From: Macrostomum hystrix
Lineage: Eukaryota; Platyhelminthes; Macrostomidae
Reading direction: 5' to 3'
Assembly: GCA_950097015.1 (NCBI GenBank)
Contig: CATNEN010000025.1
Span: forward strand, 9,233,001 to 9,297,000
Length of the DNA stretch: 64,000 bases
This document shows, in pieces, positions 1 to 12,700 of this stretch (position 1 is the stretch's first letter; every line of letters starts with the position of its first letter). A program made the position numbers and the translations under genes. The notes below the pieces were generated by a model, which saw only the letters and a list, made by a program, of their open reading frames with translations, did no database searches and was not told where the DNA came from.

Positions 1-794
1 GACAATGACAAACTATTCAGTGGAACGATCTGGATCTAAATCAGTTTTGGTTTATCAAAAGAGATCGATAGGAGTACACATGCGATGCGTGAATATGCCA
101 TTATCGTCTCTATTTTAAAGTACTGATCTAGAGCCGTTAGTCTTTGTGCTTAATCAATTTCGCCTTGTTTTGCTTGCAATGTACTTTGCCAGGGAATTGC
201 TTCCGACCAGAAAGAGGCTAGGTGGCGCCCGGTCTCGGGTCAGATAAGAAGGCTGGGGAAAGGAGAGAACGGTGGCCAATTTTCTGTTGCCGCCGGCCTT
301 CTCTTGGGATTATTATTGGGTCAATTTTCGCGCCAAAGTTACCAGAGAAGTTTATTTTCCCCCAAATAAGCTCGACGCTCCTTCCTAGACTGCGGCGGAG
401 CAACTGAAATCTGACTGCGGAGGAAGATGTAGAAGCGAGTAGAGCTCATGGGATCACTAGGGAGGACGTCACTGCGGATATCCGGTGTCTATTGGAGTTG
501 CTCTGTTAGCCATAGTTGCTCAGTGCCTTGTCGGCGTTGGCTTCCATTGGGAACCTACAGGATATCCCGCTATTATCAGCTAGGATTTGGCACACGTGTC
601 TTTAACATATCTGCGCACCAATGACCATGACATTGACACTAACTATGCGATTACCAAAACCGAACCTTTTTTCAGCAAAAACGACGAAGCAGCAGCGAGG
701 AAACGAAAAAAAAATCGGCAATTTTAGCGGCAGCGTCAGCGGCTGAAAGTTTCAAAGTTCCGTCTATCGCCGATCGTTTGATTAAAACAAGAAA
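1..794. other. 5' flank of the choline acetyltransferase gene
   Basis: I see no convincing coding exon, RNA gene or repeat array here. The short open frames on both strands have no recognisable motif. A pyrimidine run ending in TTTTTTCAG at 667-675 looks like a 3' splice acceptor and lies 119 bases before the start codon. It could join a non-coding 5' exon or a trans-spliced leader to the mRNA; the sequence alone cannot decide. No TATA box is obvious. Confidence 0.4.
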
Positions 795-3700
795 ATGCCA
801 GTCGACCAGGTCAGAGATTTTGTGCGACGCATGTCGACCAAAGACTCCGACGAATACCCCAATTGGGACCCGGCAGTGAGTCCGAATCTCAATGTTCTCT
901 TACTAGTGATATTATTGTCGCTGGCGAACACTAGTACTAGAGCTGCTATTATTATGCTACTAGAAACAAATATTTAACATGTGATTTACATTAAATCAAA
1001 TGTGTTACTAGTTAAATGTGAAACGAAAGTCACCCATTTTACCTGCCATACAATCCCTTGATAGAAACCATTGCCGAGGCTACCTGTGCCTGAGCTGCAT
1101 AGCACCCTGGCGATGTACCTGAAGCTGGTTGAGCCGGTCGTGTCTGAGGACCGTTTGGCCAATACCAAGCGCATTGTGCACGAGTTTTTGCAACCTGGAG
1201 GCATTGGCGAGAAGCTACAGAAGCATCTTATTGAGACTGCAAAGACGAAAGATAATTGGGTAAAAGATGAGTAATTGATGAATGAGGAGCAAAGAAACGT
1301 TTAAAACAACTTGAGAAGAGAGCTCGTTAGTAAACCTTGATCACTAGACCATTGTGCAGCGAGGCAGTCAGTGAACACTGATCACTAGACCATTGTGCAG
1401 CGAGGGAGTCAGTGAAAATTGATCACTAGACCCATGTTTGCAGCGAGGGAGTCAGTGAACACTGATCACTAGACCATTGTGCAGCGAGGGAGTCAGTGAA
1501 CACTGATCACTAGACCATGTTTGCAGCGAGGGAGTCAGTGAACACTGATCACTAGACCATTGTGCAGCGAGGGAGTCAGTGAACACTGATCACTAGACCA
1601 TGTTTGCAGCGAGGGAGTCAGTGAACACTGATCACTAGACCATGTTTGCAGCGAGGGAGTCAGTGAACACTGATCACTAGATCATTGTGCAGCGAGACAG
1701 TCAGTGAACACTGATCACTAGACCATTGTGCAGCGAGGGAGTCAGTGAAAATTGATCACTAGATCATTGTGCAGCGAGGGAGTCAGTGAAAATTGATCAC
1801 TAGATCATTGTGCAGCGAGGGAGTCAGTGAACACTGATCACTAGACCATTGTGCAGCGAGGGAGTCAGTGAAAATTGATCACTAGACCATTGTGCAGCGA
1901 GGGAGTCAGTGAAAACTGATCACTAGACCATTGTGCAGCGAGGGAGTCAGTGAACACTGATCACTAGACCATTGTGCAGCGAGGGAGTCAGTGAAAACTG
2001 ATCACTAGACCATTGTGCAGCGAGGGAGTCAGTGAAAATTGATCACTAGACCATTGTGCAGCGAGGGAGTCAGTGAAAACTGATCACTAGATCATTGTCC
2101 AGCGAGGGAGTCAGTGAAAATGGATCGTAACTGTGAAGCGAGTGCGTAGAAACGTTGCACATAACAACTCTTCTATACGTAACGTGTGACCATTTTCATT
2201 GAATTTGACACTATGAATAACAAGCTCGCAAACTTCTCGGCTGGAGCAGGTCAGCGACTGGTGGCTAGACGATATGTATCTGCTCAACCAGCTGCCTCTG
2301 CCGGTCAATTCAAATCCGGGGCTCGTATTTCCTCGGACATCGTTCGAAAGCGACAGAGAGCATCTCAGGTATGAAAACAGGGAGTGGGGTAGGGAGAGAG
2401 GTTTCAAACAGCTTCATAATGTTTTTGAAGTTATGTGCGGCATATCGAGTTCTCTTGTCCAAAAAATACTGATCCGAACAAGCGCCTGTCTAATGCGCGT
2501 ATCGGATTTCTTTTCCAATTCACGAGCAAGTTTCTGTGCGTGCTTCTCTGCGGACAATCTGTTTGCGATTTCGGTTAGCAGAACCTGCTAATGAGGGCAG
2601 CTGGGTTTTGAGATGAGAGACAATCAGAGACAGACAGCGGAGGACTGACAGATGGGGAGCGGCAGTTCTCGGTGATGGTAACTGCGGCTAGGCACGATCG
2701 AAGCTTTGAGCAGCAGGCAACAGTACATGGACGAGTGAGCGATGGAGACCGCGTGCAAAGCTGCAGCACTGCTAATAGCTGACAGTGATTGACGAGCTGG
2801 TTGTCGGAGCAGCTGAAGCTCCTGCGCTTTTTACTACTTTCTGCATCATTCTCGCGCCAAGTTTTGTCTATTTTTAATTGACTATTCATAGCTGAGTAGC
2901 TCAGACTAAATCCAGAGGGCGATGGCGATACTCAGTAGGCCTGAGTTGTCTGAGTCAGCTTCGGGAGCCTCCACTCTCCAGGAGCCGCCGGTTTTGCACT
3001 GCTAAAATAGGTGGAATGCTCAGGTCAAAGGATTGCCCCGTAAGTCAATAGCCTAGCAAAAGGATGAGGAGGGTTCTAGGCGCTAGCAACAGCGACAGAG
3101 AGACGCAGAAATGGAGATGGGAGCGACTTGAAGCTTTTTCCCGTCGGATTGCGTGCTAGCAGGGGCTGGGGAGGCAGCAGCCGGAGCAGACGGCACGTGG
3201 GTTCTAACCTGAGTCTAACCTGAGCTGCTCTTCTCGCCCCCCTTTCCAAGGCCCCTTAAAAGTTTTCTTTCTCTCGACTGCGCCCGGCCGGGTTCCCGCC
3301 CCCCCGGACTCGCATCGATACAGCGCAATCGATGCATGCAAATGAGGGGCGCGCTCGTTTAGCCAGCCCGCTTGTCCTTCACCTCTGCAACGCCTGCAGT
3401 TCCCAAGGAGATGAGAGGGGACAGGGCGGAGAGGCGGGTGGATCCGAGGGGGCGGAGGCGGACCAAAAGAGGCCGAGATCTGGGCGGAGTCATATGTCTC
3501 TTTTGTCTACTTCTGCTGCCGCATAGCGACTGTGCAATCTTCGGTGCTCCATTGTCAAGCTGGATCATGGATAAACTGATGATATGGAGTGTTGAGTATG
3601 AGAGTTAAACTGCAATCCATAGATGCTCCCTTTCCGTTTATTAAGCTGACAAAGACCATACGATTGGAACTGTTTGGCGTGTACAATGCGTTGTTATAGT

Positions 3701-6700
3701 ACACTGTTAGTGTGCATTGGGAGTGGGACTGGACACTGATGTACATGTGAAGTTTTCGTCGATGCGCGACACTTGCATAGAAGATAAACACCCTGGCAGC
3801 AATCGCGTCAATGTAAATAGGATATGAACACTGAGGGAGTTGGGTCTATGTACTCGTAACATACATAGGCAATAAGAAAAATATGATTGGGTATCTTGAA
3901 AGCCTGTACGAAAGTCTTGAAAGTTGGGAATAATATAATTTGTAACTCACATCCACGACGTAATTGCTTTAAAATAGCGAGAAACACACAGACAGTGAAG
4001 GGGCAGGCAATAGGACAGGTGTTTGTTAATTGTGCAGCCCGGACCTGATGATAAGGAGCTGATGATAAGGATAATAACAGGTCTCTAGTTATGCGACCCA
4101 GGAGTAAACAATAAGCTCACATGTAAAATGCAAGTTTCACATTAATGGAAAACTTTAGGCCAATCTGGCACGCTGAAGCAAGTCTTTGTTTCATTAACAA
4201 AAACTGTAAAGAAAAACTAGTTTGCATTTGCACTATATAGTTCAAGATGGCTTCAAACTGCAGCGCAGGCAGATAACAGGAAGATAAGCCCCGGAGGCTG
4301 TATTTTACGCTGTGTAAGTGAATTAGTGCGGCCGGTTGGGTGTTAAAAAGGAAAGCGTGGGAAGACCAATGAGTCGGAGACTTAAGAAGGCCGAGGTAGC
4401 TAGAGTTCGGGTGCGTCGCACTGCACTGCACAGGGCAGCCAGAATTAAATGCAAATGAAGTGGAACACAGGCCGGGCTCAATAATTGACTCGGAGCTGGC
4501 CGAAGACGGCAATGGGGCAAGACTGGTCCAGAATGAAGGAGGAGATGAGGCGGCAACAGAGCAACTTCAGAGTTAAGGTTTGCAAATTTCTCCCAAGCTA
4601 TATCTGCCATAGCTTTCTACGTATTTGTTACATTTTTTCGCTTTTTCTGCCACGGAGTTTTTTCATAGTAACTTTGGGGGAAACATCTCATTGGTTTTTA
4701 TAGCCGATATGTTTAGAAAAAATCTAGAGCAAAGTCGACCTACTGGTAGAGCTGCGTCCAGATTATAGATTTTAAGATAGAAAATAAATTAAAATAGTTT
4801 AAACCGGTATAAATTAGGGCAGAAAAGTACAAACGCAATCCTACTCTACTCAATCAAACTTCGCTGGCCCAGTGTATAAAGCAGTTAGTTTCATTGTTAA
4901 TAAAGTTGAAACCGAAAGCAAATTAGCTGGGATCTCAATCCTCCAGATCCCCTGAGTAAGATTGAGACGGGTGCAGGAGAAACCAGAAGCACATAGTGGC
5001 ATGATAACGCGATCCCTTTTCAGATTTACCCAGACGCGCAGCATCCCAGATGAGCTCACAAGCTGTGGCAGGAGCGGGCAAAGATTAAAAATGGCTCAAG
5101 TTGGTCGGTTTGAGCGGGCCCACGGCGCTCGGGGATCAAATTTCAAAAAGTAGCCGCCGTCCAGCAGGCAGTGGCAGTGGCAGTGTGCGTTCTCGACCGC
5201 GCGTGCTGCATTATGCATGCTAAACTGAAAGAGATCGCAGCGCTGTGAGACTGGGCCAACTGAGATAGATGGAGGCCCACAAATAGATACTGGGATTGCA
5301 GTGGCGAGAAAGATAAATAGCAGAGAGACGGGATGAGCTCTTCAACATAAGAGGAATCGATAACAAACACATGCCACGGGCTTCAAGGGTGCATTGACAC
5401 CTTACTTGTCACAGTGACGAAGCAGGTAATGAGGGCGAAAGCTGAAGTACATTTAAATTATCGGCCCCTCTTCATAGAAAGTGAAAAAATGAAGCTTCGT
5501 AAATTTAGACTTGTTGGAAGGAACGGGCTATCAAAAAAGTTAAGTTATGGACCATTGCCATAAAGTGAGTGAAAGAGGATTTAACATTTTTACCTCTCGC
5601 ACCAAGGTCCCTGAGCTCGATTCCGCGGCGAGGTCCCATTCATTTGGGGCGCAGCCGCGGAGAGAAGGCTTGGTGTGGAATTTACGCCTTTGAGGGCCAA
5701 CTTCTAAGAGGACAGATGTACACACAGAAAGTCATGGCAGATGTACACACCTGTGTGAGTGTGTACCTGTGTATAGTATCTGTGTGAGTGTGTAATCAGG
5801 AGTCAGCGAAATGGATAGAACTGCCTCCTCGCTGGCTGCAGGTGTCACCAAATGATGTGCCAGAGACCACAGCCCGCCTAAAAATACGAGAATTTTTTTT
5901 AATAATTTTTATGGCCCATTGTTACTATTTTGTTTAGTTATTCTCCTAACTAGTCCTTTTTCAACAGAAGATTTGCCGCACACAATTGCAATGACTTATC
6001 GATTTATCGATCGGAATCAAATACTCGAATATAAATCACAAGTGCAAATTTTGTTTCAGATTCGCTGCGCAACTTATTGTAGGCATATTCGACTACAAAA
6101 CCATTCTCGATGAGTAAGTGCACGATTGCCTAAGAATGCAAAAAACTGCTTCCTATTTGCTTGCTTGACTAGAAATACAGCAAAGTGGTCCACTTCAAAA
6201 GCGAGGGTTGGCTTCACAAATTTTGCATTGGGAAATCTTTTGATTTGCTAGGAGTGCCGAATTTTTTATGCTCCCGAAGGACAATAGCGATCTGTAGATT
6301 CAGACCCTAACGACTGATACTTACGAGTAATAACTATGATCCCTAGTAACTGTGATCCCTAATAACTGTGATCCCTAATAACTGTGATCCCTAATAACTG
6401 TGATCCCTAATAACTGTGATCCCTAATAACTGTGATCCCTAATAACTGTGATCCCTAATAACTGTGATCCCTAATAACTGTGATCCCTAATAACTGTGAT
6501 CCCTAATAACTATGATCCCTAATAACTGTGATCCCTAATAACTGTGATCCCTAATAACTGTGATCCCTAATAACTGTGATCCCTAATAACTGTGATCCCT
6601 AATAACTGTGATCCTAATAACTGTGATCCCTAATAACTGTGATCCTAATAACTGTGATCCCTAATAACTGTGATCCCTAATAACTGTGATCCCTAATAAC

Positions 6701-9700
6701 TGTGATCCCTAATAACTGTGATCCCTAATAACTGTGATCCCTAATAACTGTGATCCCTAGTAACTGTGATCCCTAATTACTGTGAGCCCAAATTACTGAA
6801 ATCCCAAATTACTGAAATTCCTAATTACTGAAATCCCTAATAACTGTGATCCCTAATAACTGTGATCCCTAGTAACTGTGATCCCTAATAACTGTGATCC
6901 CTAATAACTGTGATCCCTAATAACTGTGATCCCTAATAACTGTGATCCCTAATAACTGTGATCCCTAATAACTGTGATCCCTAATAACTGTGATCCCTAA
7001 TAACTGTGATCCCTAATAACTGTGATCCCTAATAACTGTGATCCCTAGTAACTGTGATCCCTAATAACTGTGATCCCTAATAACTGTGATCCCTAATAAC
7101 TGTGATCCCTAATAACTGTGATCCCTAATAACTGTGATCCCTAATTACTGTGATCCCTAATAACTGTGATCCCTAGTAACTGTGATCCCTAATAACTGTG
7201 ATCCCTAATAACTGTGATCCCTAATAACTGTGATCCCTAGTAACTGTGATCCCTAATAACTGTGATCCCTAATAACTGTGATCCCTAATAACTGTGATCC
7301 CTAATAACTGTGATCCCTAATAACTGTGATCCCTAATAACTGTGATCCCTAATAACTGTGATCCCTAGTAACTGTGATCCCTAATAACTGTGATCCCTAA
7401 TAACTGTGATCCCTAATAACTGTGATCCCTAATAACTGTGATCCCTAATAACTGTGATCCCTAATTACTGTGATCCCTAATAACTGTGATCCCTAATAAC
7501 TGTGATCCCTAATAACTGTGATCCCTAATAACTGTGATCCCTAATAACTGTGATCCCTAATAACTGTGATCCCTAATAACTGTGATCCCTAATTACTGTG
7601 ATCCCTAATAACTGTGATCCCTAATAACTGTGATCCCTAATAACTGTGATCCCTAATAACTGTGATCCCTAGTAACTGTGATCCCTAATAACTGTGATCC
7701 CTAATAACTGTGATCCCTAATAACTGTGATCCCTAGTAACTGTGATCCCTAATAACTGTGATCCCTAATAACTGTGATCCCTAATAACTGTGATCCCTAA
7801 TAACTGTGATCCCTAATAACTGTGATCCCTAGTAACTGTGATCCCTAATAACTGTGATCCCTAATAACTGTGATCCCTAATAACTGTGATCCCTAATAAC
7901 TGTGATCCCTAATAACTGTGATCCCTAGTAACTGTGATCCCTAATAACTGTGATCCCTAATAACTGTGATCCCTAATAACTGTGATCCCTAATAACTGTG
8001 ATCCCTAATAACTGTGATCCCTAATAACTGTGATCCCTAATAACTGTGATCCCTAGTAACTGTGATCCCTAATAACTGTGATCCCTAATAACTGTGATCC
8101 CTAGTAACTGTGATCCCTAATAACTGTGATCCCTAATAACTGTGATCCCTAATAACTGTGATCCCTAATAACTGTGATCCCTAGTAACTGTGATCCCTAA
8201 TAACTGTGATCCCTAATAACTGTGATCCCTAATAACTGTGATCCCTAATAACTGTGATCCCTAATAACTGTGATCCCTAATAACTGTGATCCCTAATAAC
8301 TGTGATCCCTAATAACTGTGATCCCTAATAACTGTGATCCCTAATTACTGTGAGCCCAAATTACTGAAATCCCAAATTACTGAAATTCCTAATTACTGAA
8401 ATCCCTAATTACTGAAATCCCTAATTCTGTAATCCCAAATTACTGAAATCCCAAATTACTGAAATCCCTAATTACTGAAATCCCTAATTACTGAAATCCT
8501 TAATTACTGAAATCCCTAATTACTGTGAGCCCAAATTACTGAAATACCTAATTACTGTAATCCCTAATTACTGAAATCCCTAATTACTGTGATCGCTGAG
8601 AACATGGATCCATAAGAATTCGCATCTTACGGCCTAAATATTGAGTACTCAAATCAACTCTGATCCCAAATTCGCTGCCGCAGGCGCAAGCTTCCAGTGG
8701 AGCGAGTGAGTCACCACAAGAAGGGCCAGCCGCTGTGCATGGAGCAGTACTATCGCCTGTTTTCGTCCTACCGCAGGCCCGGCGTTAGCAAAGATCAGCA
8801 GGTGTTAAATCTGGACAGGGATCCATTTGATCCCGAGTACGTCATTGTTGCATGCAACGATCAGGTCTGTTCTTAAATTGTATTTCAGAAGCATATAAAA
8901 TTATCGGATATATGACACACATGCACCAGCAGGTTTATACGCGGGACGAGCGAACACCAGACAATGAAGACAATGGGAGGAAAAAAATTAGCAGAATATC
9001 ATTCGCAGATAGACAATGTCAGTCGATGGAACTTGAAATGAAAAGTGCAAAACACTTAAGACAAGGAGCGCCGAGGCAAGCTAGCGATACAGGAGAATGT
9101 TTACTCAAAAATGGATTTGCCCTTGGCAAACTCTCTACGGCTTGTCATTGTGAGTAGGAGAGAGAGGCGGAGGCGGAGGCGGAGCAGAATGCGATAGTGT
9201 CTTTACAAAACAGCCATGCAGTCACCATTTTTCCTTTCTAGATCTCCTTTATGGCAAGCGAATCGTAGTTTTTTTGCGAACGATAACACAGCTTTGCGCT
9301 GACTTGATTTGCTTTGAAGTTGGGACTCTGACCCACCTGCAGTGATATTGCATCGAGTAGCTGTTTGCGAGTCTTTTTTTAAGTTACTTTTCATCTCATA
9401 TGAAACTGGGTAATTTTGAGTGCTATCAATAAAATCAGGAAATGTTGCAAGATCGAAAAAAATACACAGGTGATAATCTTTGTTAAAACGCCAAGTACTT
9501 AGAAACAGTAGCTCTACCTGTGCCCCTAAAACTGAGAACAATTGTTCGTTGCGTACCAAGGGTTTGCTGCAGGTCCCAGCCCGTCTGACACTCGCACAAA
9601 GGTACCAAGTTCGAATTCGAGACAAGGCCTCATTAAAAAATATAACTTAGACCTGAAATGATCATCGGTAGGAAATGGTCATCGGAAAGAAATGGTCATC

Positions 9701-12700
9701 GGTAGGAAATGGTCATCGGGAGTAAAAATATCATCGGTAGGAAATGGTCATTGATAGGAAATGGTCATCGGGAGGAAATGGTCATCGGGAGGAAATTATA
9801 ATCGGTAGGAAATGGTCATTGGTAGGAAATGGTCATCGAGAGGAAATGGTCATCGGGAGGAAATGATCATCGGTAGGAAATGGTCATTGTTAGGAAATGG
9901 TCATCGGTAGGAAATGGTCATCGGGAGGAAATGGTCATAGGGAGGAAATGGTCATTGGTAGGAAATGGTCATTGGTAGGAAATGGTCATTGGTAGGAAAT
10001 GGTCATTGGTAGGAAATGGTCATTGGTAGGAAACGGTCATCGGGAGGAAATGGTCATCGAGAGGAAATGGTCATCGGTAGGAAATGGTCATCGGTAGGAA
10101 ACGGTCATCGGGAGAAAATGGTCATTGGGAGGAGATGGCCACTGGGGGCTTGTCGTTCAATTTAGACTTATAAGTGCTAACCTCCAGTGCAAGTGTACAC
10201 TGCCTGACGATGAGAAGGTCACGGCTGATGTACACACCTGAGTGAGTGTGTGTGCTCAGGAATTCTGCCGAACAAAGACCATTTATAGATGAAATTATCC
10301 GCTCCTGCAGTTCTACGCGCTCAACGCAATGGCCGGCGGCACCGACATGCTGACCGAGGAAGCCATCTACGGCCAGCTGAGGCGCATTGTGAAGGACGCT
10401 AACGAGTGCGCCGAGTCGGCCAAGCCGCCGCATAGGATCGGTGTGCTCACCTCCATGCGGCGGGACCTGTGGGCCAGAGCCAGGGAGCACCTTGCTCTAG
10501 GTGAGAAAAATCTAGAATTAAAAACTGAATCCCCTAGAAATGAGGATCCAATTGTGTGCGTATCGGAATGCTTCTGTCTTTTATTTGCTCTTTAAAATTG
10601 GTTCTAAATCTCGGTTTCCGTGTGAGACGAAGACGCACACACTCGCAGAACTCATGTGATTAGTACAAATATTGTTACCGAGGATGCCCCGGCAGTACTC
10701 ATACCCTGAGCTGTCAGCTTGCGTGTCAGCAACTTGTGTGTTGGCGGGTGAGATGATATGGTTCGGGGGAACAGGTGAGACAAGGGGAAATCTTCACCTA
10801 AGTATGCTGGGAGAAAAAACATGATTCTACCATAGTCGAACATTCTCAATTGAGCACATAGGTGAAATGGGCAAAATGTGCGTGAGCTCTGGTTGGCAAC
10901 ACCCCCAAACACATGGGAAAACACGGCCCCAAGGACACGTAGTTGGCCGTTCTACACAGACGCGATGCAATATTTAACCGCTGATAAATTATTCATCCCA
11001 CTTCTAACATGCCAGAGAAGACGCGGATTTAGAAGCAAAGTGGAGACTAAATAGTTGAAACTGAGGACACGCGATAGACCAAACTAATAGTTGAAACTGA
11101 GGAGAGAATGAGAGAATGTTTAAACAACTGGAGCGTGTTGCTTTGTTAATATGAAAAGTTCAGCAAAAACTTTTTTGTCTGGCGACGGAACACTGAAGGT
11201 GGAAGAGTTTCAATAGCTACAGTGTGATACCAGCTTATTTAATATGCTCGTATTTAGGTATCATTGTGCCACCATGCAGGTGAGAAGATTAATTACGAAA
11301 TAACAACAAATTTTTAGTTTTTGATTAGGAAAAAATATTATTATTAATGTACGAGTATTTATATATTTTTAGCAATTTTCAAATAGCTCTTCATTACACA
11401 GAGAGGCTGTAGCCTAGTGGTTAGAGCGTCTGACTCATGACTTGAAGGTCGGGGTTCGATTCCCGACTCCACTAAAAACATGATGTCCTTTAGCAAGGAA
11501 CTCAGCTTTACTTAGCTTCAGTTCAGCCAGCTGTTAAATGGGTACTCAGCATTAGCTGGGGTAATTGAGAGTGGTTGTGGCGTCCCCCCAGTCCATGGAC
11601 TGAACAGCCTTACGCAGCTGCGGCTGAGCTGTCGACTGCACATCTAGCCCTATCGGGGGCAGGTGTAAACAATTATTAATTGTAGTTATTCATTACACAA
11701 AGGTATTGTTTTTGTTATTGAAATGCGCACGCCGATTGGGTGCTGATTTTTTGTTTATTTGATGTTGGTAACAAGGCTGTCGATTCGATTTAAAAAAAGG
11801 AAAATTTGTTAATTCTCCACTCCTGGTCCAAATATTAGACGAGAGCAACAGGGCCACCCTGGACTTGATCGAGCGCAGCTGTTTCATCCTGTGCCTGGAC
11901 CGGCCCACGAGCGGCCGAGATTCCACTTCTGAGGAGTCGGAGAACCACGACGATGTCAGGAGGTCGCTGCAGCTGCTGCACGGTATGGGGAGCCGACACA
12001 ACGCAGCGAATAGGTGGTACGACAAAACTATGCAGGTGCGATCGATACGGAGTATGATGGCTGATGGGCATGAACAAAACTATGCAGGTGCGATCGATAC
12101 GGAGTATGATGGCTGATGGGCATGAACAAAACTATGCAGGTGCGATCGATACGGAGTATGATGGCTGATGGGCATGAACAAAACTATGCAGGTGCGATCG
12201 ATACGGAGTATGATGGCTGATGGGCATGAAATTTTTTAGCGGAATGAAATGCTTATGGGATGAAATTATCATCGTGAAAAATGGTCGTCGGAAAAAATGG
12301 TCATCGGTAATAAAAGGTCATTGGGAGGAAATGGTCATCAGGAAGAAATGGTCATCGGGAGGAAATGGTCATTGGGATGAAACGGTCATCGTCATCGGTA
12401 GAAAATTATTATTGGGAAATAAGATTATCGGGAGGAAATCACGTTTGATGGCAATGAAGCAGTGAAACTAATTCGCAAAACATCGTTATACTTGGCCTAG
12501 AATTATCAATCTCCCAGTCATTTGAGTCCCTACTGTAGGCGGTTCATGCGTCGCTCTGTAATTAGTGAGCGGAGCTCAAAGCCCGCCTGCAAAAGGCCAT
12601 ATATGGCAGCAGGGTCTGCAGTTTCTTCAGAAAACTTTTTCTACCTGCTGCTGCATTCGGCGCGCTCTTCAATTTAGCGCGAGCACGCAAAGACAAGGGG

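Noticed and set aside
6329-8600. An interstitial telomere or CRISPR-like array
   Set aside because: The 16-bp units are directly abutting with no unique spacers, and CCCTAA is only part of the unit. It is an intronic minisatellite in an animal gene.
9203-9625. A 140-codon minus-strand frame in ChAT intron 5
   Set aside because: No recognisable motif, no neighbouring exons in phase, and it lies antisense within an intron of a well-supported gene.
11402-11474. A possible tRNA gene with A and B boxes
   Set aside because: The cloverleaf is imperfect, and the segment continues into a dispersed 288-bp element with a target-site duplication, so it is the head of a SINE.
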